Shown one piece after another: positions 56,481-64,000 of a stretch of DNA of 64,000 nucleotides (the stretch's first letter is position 1; each line of letters begins with the position of its first letter). A program made the position numbers and the translations under genes. Origin of the DNA: Lasiosphaeria ovina (lineage: Eukaryota > Ascomycota > Sordariomycetes > Sordariales > Lasiosphaeriaceae); NCBI GenBank assembly GCA_033439765.1, contig JAULSN010000003.1:1674001-1738000 (forward strand), read 5' to 3'. The notes beneath the pieces were generated by a model. That model was given only the letters and a program-made list of their open reading frames with translations. It searched no databases and was not told the origin of the DNA.

Positions 56481-59190
56481 ACGAGTAATCAAGCAAACAA
56501 ACAAGTAGCTGGGAGACGGCGCCTTCGGCAGGATAGGTGCACATCTGAGGCTGGTTGGTTGGTTGGCTGTCTGTTGGTTGTCTGTTGGCTATCTATTTGT
56601 CGTCGGGCGACTACGCCGAGGTTGGTTTGCGATGGCAGAAGCCCACATATATCCCATGTGCAAGACAAAATGCTTCTAGAAAAGAAACCAAAGCACACGT
56701 AATCATCTAAGAGAGAAAGGACGAGAAGGGCGAGAAAGAAAAAAAAGAAAGAAGAAAAAGAACATACGCCCCGATTTCTTGAAGTTCCGTGCCGCCAACC
56801 GGTCGAAGGAATGAGCCGTATAAGCCTCACTCCCGTCAGATCAGGTTATCACGATCGGGATTCCAGCGAGAACAGGCGAGACCGACAGAGACCGAGCTTC
56901 TTTTTCCGATTGTCATTCAAATCCCCGTGATGGATGAGACACGCCTCCGAGGCAGCGACAATGCTGTAACGTTTGGGGCAAAAAGGAGTTCAAGCCGAAA
57001 TTTCGTGCCTCCTTCGACAAATGCGACTGCAAGCTAAAGTTATGTTAGTTTTCGAGGGAAGAAACACCACGGAGCTTTTTTTGATTTTTGATGACATTGG
57101 CAATTACTTAGCATGGGATGATCGGACGAACCCGCAAAGAGCCACCCACCCACCACCCCCAAGGTACATGTACAGTACAACGACGGCGATCGGAAGCAGG
57201 GCCAACTTGGAGGACCCGCTTAGCGGCCTGAGCTAAGTGTGGCTTCAACCAACTTGGCAACCGGGGGTGGGAAGGAAGGTCGAGGGTCGAGTGAAGAGGA
57301 AGGCCAAAACCATCGTGGCTCATTACACACATCCACTCACTGCCCGCCGCCGCCGCCGCCGCCGCCGCCCCCGCCGCTTGTTTGCTCTGCTAGTTCTCGG
57401 CTGTGGTCCTGCTCCACATCCCGATTTTAAATCCCCGTTTTTTGTTATCGGCGACGGGCCAGGCTATTGGCCCGCCTCGGGTCCCCCTTATCAGCGCGAT
57501 GCACGAGACAACTTCCGTCATCTGTGAGCTCTTGGTCGCAGGCGGGGTTAGTCAACGACAGATGCGCCACTGGTAGTACTAGTGTAAGTAGTGAACTTGC
57601 GGAGACGGACCATACACACTCTCTGCGTACATGTGAGCTTGATTGGACGTGTTATGGATACGTTGGGAGGAGCGTGACAAGCTACGATTTTTGATCAATG
57701 GACGGGCGGCTTCTCGCAGGGCAACATTAGCATCAGAAGGGGGAAGGGGGAAGGGGGAAGGCGCGGGGCGATTGCGGTCATCCTCCACAGGGGCTTAATT
57801 CATCCCTCGGTCGGAAAGCGCAGGCCGACGGCAATTGCCAGCCGTCTTTTCCAACAAACCTGTCCTTTTTACTTTTACTACTGATGAGCTGAGTACGGCA
57901 ATGGCAACAAGTGATTGATCCATCGCTCGCCCGTCGTCAGTGAACAGTAACACCGGTCTTGCCCACCCTTGTATCTATCGCCAACGCGCCGGTGCCGAGG
58001 GTCAGAGGGTTAGCGCTCTCCCCGTGAAAGCAGAAGAAGTATCTTGTATGTACGCCCAGTGCTGTTTCTAACGAGTCTGTTTCTGTGTACGAGTACTCGA
58101 TTGCGTGTTTCCTGTTTCGTTTAGCGGGCTCTTCAAACGATGTCCGACCCCTCACGAGGCCCCGTCATCCATCCCTCTCACGTCAGGCTTGTTTCCGTTT
58201 CCACGATAGTTCGGTGGGTGTGCATCCGGACACATATGACTGCTGCATCAAAGAGGATGTGCTTCAAGTGGCCCAGTTGAGGAGGAGACGGAGGCTCGTT
58301 TTCTGTTTTGATCATGGAATGTTTCTCGTGCTTGAAATTGCACCCCGGGACCGCTAAACTGACGGACGGTGAGGCGCTAATTGCCTGCCACAAGGTTTGG
58401 ACACAGCCCCAAGGATCGTTCATAGCTGTCAACCAACAAAGCGAGCAACAAATCGGCCGACCCCTTTAAGGGCCAGCCGTAAAAACGGAATTTGAAGAGG
58501 CTCGGTTCCAACACCCGAGGTCTTCTTTCCGAGGACATCCTCGCCGTCGAGACGGAGCGGGCGACACCTTATTACGTAGTTTAATAAACGGCTCCCTCAG
58601 GTTGGCGAAGGAAGCCGCCAGGCGCGAAGATAAGACACCCGACGCGGGGACACAGCTCGAGCTCAGGGGCACGAGCACCACTTCGCGTGGCCTCTGGGTG
58701 GTGGTGGTTGGCTGGTCGAGGCAGCTGCTTGCTTCTGCTGCTGCTGCACCAAACCCAGCAGCCTGGAGACCCGGGGTCCAGGGCTTCGCCAGGCTGCTAC
58801 ATTTCGACAGCCCACGACAATCCCTGCCGCGGCGGAGCACTTGTGTCTCTCCCCTGTCCTCCTCCTTTGGGCCACGCCCCATTTCCGTCTGCCGCTCGTT
58901 GCCACCGGGCCCTTAAACATTGCAGCCTCCCAGGAACCACACTTGCCAACTACCCTATATTACTCTTGGAAGCTCTTACGGCTCAGCTGACCTCAGGTCT
59001 TCGCCGCTCGTCGACTTTGTTTTATTTTCCACAACCACCTTGTTGGTCTATCTCTTGACGGTAATCATCTTTCTTATATATATCATATCCGACCCCAACT
59101 GCATTGACCAAACCCGGTTGGGTCTGGGTATACTCTGCCTCGTTGCCACCCTATTCGGGCACCGATACTTTCTGGAGGACGGAACCTGCC
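56481..59190. promoter_or_regulatory. 2.7 kb leader/promoter region of the unrecognised gene
   Basis: No supported gene. It contains purine-rich (56720-56762) and GCC-repeat (57346-57376) tracts, a GGGGGAA repeat (57738-57757) and CTGCTGCTG (58735-58746). Overlapping short frames have low-complexity products with no family signal. Length and simple-sequence content fit a long regulatory region or a long 5' leader of the gene at 59191. Confidence 0.45.
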
Positions 59191-60303
59191 ATGGACCACC
59201 GACAGCAACAGGAGCGGCGGGGGCCTCAGTTCTACGTCCACGTCGAGTTTGGAGTGTCTTGGTCGCGGAAAACCCCTCCCAAGAATCATGAGGTGACATA
59301 CAGGTCACGCAACATGCGTGAGATGAACTTCCCACGCCAAGTGCCGGCGCCAAACACGAATTATCTGGCCGCCATCCGCGCCTTTGAGGAACGGCAGACA
59401 CGTTCACGCCAGAGTCGTCTTCTCCAGCCCGGCATACCAAACAGCCACCACGCCGGCGGCCGCAGAGATACCCATCATCAGATGCAGGAGTTCTATCAAG
59501 CGGGTGCGATGGTGCGAGGACGAGACCAGCGACCAGTTGACCAGGAACAGACACACCAGTCCAGGCAAACACGAGCAGACTCCAGGCCTTCCTATGAGCG
59601 GGGCCACTCAGCGCCACCACCGATTGGAGAGAATCCCTGGGACGTCAACTTCCGGGGCGGCCGCTCGGGGGATCCGTCGGGCCAAGCCCACGCACAGTTG
59701 GACCAGGACAAAGCTCTGCCGGCCGCGCCGTCGCTCTACCGTCTGGGAGAAGATGGTCTGCCGTGGTCAGCATGGTCGTACCCAATGGGATACGACCCCG
59801 ACTCGTATCCGCAAGACGAGGAGGAAGAGGAGCCGTCCGCCATCGCGACAAGCTCTCGACAAGTACACCAACCGGATCTTAATGACATCGTAAGCCCAGT
59901 CACGGTCTCGGTGTTCTCGCCTGAACAGACCATGTCTCGACCTCGCGAAGACCATGGAAAGGGGCGAGACTTGGGGGCGTTGTCAGCGGCTATGATGACT
60001 GTCGACAACGGCTTCGAGAACCAATGGTGGTATCAGGGGGGGCGAGAGACGGTGGAGAAAGATGAACTGGCGCCGCAGACTCCAAGCCTTCTAAACCGCT
60101 TCTCGACCGGATCTATGCCCGAATCTCCAATGCAGGGCCGTATGGAGGACATGGGCTCATTCGCTGTGGCGACTTCACACGTCTCTCCCCTGGATAGCTC
60201 CATGAGCCCCCCGTCGGGCTTCCTGTCGCTTCACCGTTCAATGTCGACCAGGTCGGAGGAGCTTTGGCTCTCGGAAAGGGGCAACCGTCAGTCGACGTTC
60301 TAG
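59191..60303 (+). CDS. Unrecognised hydrophilic protein, 370 residues
   Basis: I do not recognise a family. Single exon from the ATG at 59191 (context GCCATGG), ending RQSTF. The N-terminus MDHRQQQERRGPQFYVHVEFGVSWSRK looks ordered and could be a short beta-rich module. The rest is rich in Gln, Arg, Pro and Ser and probably disordered, with an acidic patch EEEEEPSAIA near residue 215 and short hydrophobic/aromatic clusters (ENPWDVNFRGG, GLPWSAWSYPMG, NGFENQWWYQGG). Several Ser-Pro sites (SPVTVS, PESPMQ, SPLDSSMSPPSG) suggest phosphorylation. No signal peptide, no membrane helix, no catalytic motif. Length, composition and the long flanks resemble a regulatory protein; that is inference. An upstream in-frame extension starts with TTG only. 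Confidence 0.75.
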   Translation: MDHRQQQERRGPQFYVHVEFGVSWSRKTPPKNHEVTYRSRNMREMNFPRQVPAPNTNYLAAIRAFEERQTRSRQSRLLQPGIPNSHHAGGRRDTHHQMQEFYQAGAMVRGRDQRPVDQEQTHQSRQTRADSRPSYERGHSAPPPIGENPWDVNFRGGRSGDPSGQAHAQLDQDKALPAAPSLYRLGEDGLPWSAWSYPMGYDPDSYPQDEEEEEPSAIATSSRQVHQPDLNDIVSPVTVSVFSPEQTMSRPREDHGKGRDLGALSAAMMTVDNGFENQWWYQGGRETVEKDELAPQTPSLLNRFSTGSMPESPMQGRMEDMGSFAVATSHVSPLDSSMSPPSGFLSLHRSMSTRSEELWLSERGNRQSTF

Positions 60304-63300
60304 GGAGACCCCCTATTACTCCACTACCCTAATGCTTACTCCTTCGGAGGAGACGACACGCAAATCATCAAGACAGAGGAGTTCTTTTTTTTTTTTTTTT
60401 GTTTTTTTTGTTTTTGAGCCGGTCAAAGGATGGAGCGGCGGGCAACTTTGAGCCGGCAGTGGACTTGCTACAACCTGGAAGAAACTAAAAAAGCATCGCT
60501 TGGGGTCAACATGGGCATTGGGAAGGTGTATTTCATATTTGGCGTTTGGGTGTGATTTCTTGTTGTACGACGGAGGATATTCCCCTATTAGCCTTTGGTT
60601 TTTTCCTTTTTCTTTTTCTTCTGTACCACTACTGTAACCAGACATGATGACGACGAAATACATGGCGACTTTGTCTTGTTTACCCTCTTGTGTTTTGTTT
60701 ATTAGGACTCGTGATTTTTCTCTTGGTGCAACTCGCGTGGGAGGGTTACAGCGATTTGTTCAGGGGATGAGATAGCCAAGGACGACCGCACAGGACCACA
60801 AGATGAGTGACAGCGGACAGCAATCCGGGGCGAAATGAAACAGGGCGAGGATCAGGGCTCCCCAATTGACAACACAACAATACTATTATTACAGTATGTA
60901 AGTGGGGTTTCAATGGCTTTCCGCTTCTTTTTCGTTTGGTCTAGAACCTAGGTAGGTTCGTTGCCAGTGAGTGAAGTGTGCATGTGCACTGCCTTCGGGA
61001 AAAGGGGGAGGAGCGGGCAAGGGCCAGGGGGTCTTGTTGGACCTCAACTACCCCCTGTGTGTGTGTGCGAGTGCGTATTCTATCCGAATTGAGCCTAGAA
61101 TTGGGTATTGGTAAAAGAATACCAACCTACATATTACCTGCGCGCGCGCGCGCGTGAGGGAGTTTCGATGGATGGGATGATGAAAGACAAGACATGCAAG
61201 AGGCCTTGCCTTGCCTTGTCTTGGTCCAATTTCCGGAATATGGCAGCCTAAAACTTGAGCCTCTTTTTTTTTCTGGGTCTTTGGACATATGCACGACAAG
61301 GAACTTTTGCGAGCAAACAAGTTGCCGTTTTTGCTTTTAATTATTTTATTTTATTTTACCGTCTCTTTTTCACTTGGCAGTTGTATTTTATTTCGTTTCT
61401 TCTCGATTCAGGACTTGGCCGGAACTGGCTGTTGCGTGAGACGATCGCGGAGCGGAAGTGGCTTATGAGATGGCTAGCCGGGGATTTCGAGTGGACTGGG
61501 CTGGGCCTGGGCTGGGGCTCGATGGATTCGATCCTTCGAGAAGGGGGAATTAATTACATTCACAATATGAAGGCGGTGGAGAGGCTTGTTCTTCTTGTTG
61601 TTGTTGTTGTTGTTGTTGGTCTCGTCTTGTTATTCAATAGGTGGTTCCTATTATAAATTCGTCTTTGCGAGGAGAACTGCTTCCTTACCTACCTCCGTGC
61701 CTAAGCAGGCTTGAAGTGTGGTTTGGTTGTCTTGGACTGTCATCGAGTCCACTGTCAGGGGGCTCACTGAGTGAGAGGAATTGACTTTCGGCGTGTATGT
61801 GAACTAAAGAATACCACCTCCTCAAGGTACGTACTGTGCTGTGCCTTGTCTTTGGGTCCAGAACTTGACGGATCACAACCTCGAACAGATGAAGAGAGCG
61901 TCAAGTGGTTACTACATAATACATCAATATCTTTGCAAGAAGAAATGGAAAAGGGTAAAGCAACTTGAAGTGACAGCCCGGTTAGCAAGTCACCTTAAAT
62001 GCTTTAATTCGGTATCTATCAGCCCTCCCTGACTTACACAAGCAAGCAAACAGCCGCTTCTTGTGCAACCCTCCCGTCCACCGGTGCGTCACTGGAACTC
62101 GCAACCTTGGTCTGTACCTTGGGGTCGATGCAAGTAGATGGGTGGTCCGTTGAGCATCTGGCCTCGGCTAGCCTGTCATATCAAGCGAACAAGAAGCGGT
62201 CTGGGTGTCTCAGCAGCTACGTAGTGGTATCAAGATGTCATTGTCGAAGGATTACTCGAGTCCGACGTGTGGTTCGTGGCTCTGCGTTGGCATATTGTCT
62301 ACCAACAAGAGGCAATTGCATACATCTTGGCTCATCCTCTTGTTAAGCTACTTCTAGTGGAGCCCGAGATATCTCAGGTAGTCCGTCCCTCTGCATCATC
62401 CTCTCAGAACGTGGGGCGGCCTAGAACCTCACGGGCCGAGGGAGGGCAGCCCCATCGACGCCTTACCAGACTTTTGATATGGCGGTTTTTTTTGGCTGGC
62501 TCGAAGGAGAATACCGTTCCACTGCAGTTGCAGTTGCAGTTGCAGTTGCAGTTGCAGTTGCAGCTGCAGTCGAGGTGGCTAACAGGGTCACGACGAACAA
62601 CAGGCTACAGCCAATTTTTACCTTCTGAGTGAGACGGCGAGGGTGCCGCGTGCGTGCCTTTCACCCTCCATTATGACCTCCACAGCTCGCCACATCCTGA
62701 TGCCGGCAGCTAGCTAGATGCATGACCGGCAGAGAGTTGAGACGGCTGCGCTGCGGCAGACATGGGAATGGGGGCCAGATGGGGAGCATTCCCCTTTCTT
62801 TCCTCGACGGTTGCCAGGTGCCTGATTTTGCGATGCCGCTGCGCTGTAGCAGTAGTACCGCCGATACCACCCGTCAACCACACAGCATGAGGCCGGTCCG
62901 AGCACCGGCGGAGAGATAGTGAGGAGCGAGTATGGGTGCGGCGGCGGCTGCCTAAACTCGGCACGGCGATAGTGGCGGCCAAAGGACAGTACAGTACACG
63001 AAACCAGCAGCCGGGCTAGGTTCTTGTGGAATACTACTGGACAACTCGAGGGCGAACAGAGAAGAAACAGACACAAAGGGTGCTCCCTGTTGCCGTGTGG
63101 CAAGACCCCCCTCCCCCATACGGCCTTAGGAGGGGAATTGGATAACTTCCATGACGGAGGTGACTTGCATTTTTATAACTGTTTACATGTCCTGGCATAC
63201 ACAGACGAGTGCTCACGATGCGTTCATCTGCTTAAACTGTCAGCTCGGTGGTAGAGAGAATGTCGGGCATTTTATATGACAAGAAACTGAAATCGGTTAC

Positions 63301-64000
63301 TTGTTACTTGTTCGGCGTTGTCACTTTCGCGATGGGAACTCACCTGACGCTCGATTGCCGTATACGCCTTCCTTGTCACCACCGACAGAATGCCGCGCGA
63401 CAGATGCTGTTGTACAGTAGGTAGGTAATGATGCAAGCCAAGTAGTAGGTAGGTCGGTTTTGGAACGTCGTGCTGCGTGCGCAAGCTTGCACGACACAAA
63501 CGAACGAGCGAATACAAGTCGCAGGTGTGATGTCGGCCCTTCTCTTCTCGCTCGCACCCAGCACCCACCATACGTAGCATGGATGACGGGATGCGTGTTT
63601 GGAAACGGACGCCTCCCCTCCTCTCTCCCCCACCCCAAACTCCAAACCGTGGGCCGGGCGCGTGCGTGCGTGCGTCCTTTGCCGCACGATAGTATAGAAG
63701 TCGAGAAAGCTTGATGAGGCTGAGCCGCACTGCAAAGCAACATCACCAACCACCACCACCATGACCATAGATGTGCGGAATTACATGGAGGACAAGGTTC
63801 TTCTTCGGGGGGATGCACCCGCGGACCGTAGAGGGGGTGGACTGTGCCTGCCGCCCGTGCTTGTGCTTCGGGAAATCATCTCCGCCGCAGCGTGTGCATA
63901 GAGTTTGGACAGTGTTTCCCTGTCTGTGCACACCACAAACACCAAGCCACTCAGCAAAAGAGTTTCATCCAATCCGGAAAACCTTCGACCCTACATCGCC
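60304..64000. other. 3.7 kb right-hand non-coding region with simple repeats
   Basis: No gene can be supported. Features seen are a T-run broken by single G at 60387-60415, (CG)n at 61140-61154, (TTG)n at 61593-61618 and a GCAGTT hexamer repeat at 62523-62570. Open frames at 62714-63103 and 63272-63818 are compositionally biased and lack family motifs. The first part should be the 3' UTR of the gene at 59191; the right end may be the promoter of a gene outside the window. Confidence 0.45.

Noticed and set aside
58466..58882. 138-codon minus-strand open frame
   Set aside because: Ala/Ser/Arg-rich product of GC-rich, simple-sequence DNA; overlaps equally long frames on the other strand and has no family signal.
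63272..63818. Overlapping minus-strand open frames at the right end
   Set aside because: Three frames overlap in the same 550 bp, as expected for stop-poor DNA, and none shows a motif.
1..64000. CRISPR array or prokaryotic operon
   Set aside because: No regularly spaced repeats with unique spacers; every gene is eukaryotic, with introns.

Overview
The window is nuclear DNA of a filamentous ascomycete. Genes have several short GT-AG introns, lie on both strands as single units, and encode standard Pezizomycotina proteins; gene content and intergenic style fit a Sordariomycete, but no marker here fixes the genus. There is no operon structure, no CRISPR array and no secondary-metabolite cluster.

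Layout. 99-407 is a solo LTR with its target duplication. Then come POM152 (-, 604-4586), a gene-free stretch with a TA-flanked MITE and an AT-rich block, a UCH37/UCHL5-type deubiquitinase (+, 6356-8140), phosphatidylserine synthase CHO1 (+, 9201-10289), threonyl-tRNA synthetase (-, 11200-14855), an F-box/SirB1/YccV protein (+, 15322-17585) and a YTP1-like membrane protein (-, 18487-20526). A 4.1 kb gene-free block (20527-24638) holds an inverted-repeat element with a tRNA-like module and alternative hairpins. Next are a LACTB2-like metallo-beta-lactamase (-, 24639-25490), UBP8 (+, 26689-28551), EFM5 (-, 29005-30568), the complex I 40 kDa subunit (-, 30921-32464), RPN9 (+, 32921-34158), GAA1 (-, 34665-36759) and a rhomboid protease (-, 37296-38677). 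A decayed Copia retroelement without reverse transcriptase lies at 39264-42513. It is followed by a Swiss-Army-Knife HAD protein with an RGG/Gln-rich tail (+, 42866-44945), BUD20 (-, 45505-46025), mitochondrial aconitase (+, 48313-51074), an intron-containing tRNA-Ser(UGA) (-, 51786-51879), a short RSA3-like ORF (-, 52447-52704), a broken GH28 polygalacturonase (+), an RTA1-family membrane protein (+, 55190-56480) and an unrecognised 370-residue protein (+, 59191-60303) between very long non-coding flanks.

Most genes are conserved housekeeping functions: nuclear pore, lipid and GPI synthesis, translation, ribosome assembly, respiration and ubiquitin-proteasome turnover (UCH37, UBP8, RPN9 and the F-box protein). 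Divergent pairs share promoters, notably THS1/F-box and complex I/RPN9. The accessory material is the repeats, the broken pectinase, the RTA1 gene and the right-hand unrecognised gene. Exon coordinates given for plus-strand genes and for POM152 and BUD20 add up to whole codons; for the other minus-strand genes I give the outer limits and describe the introns I could place.
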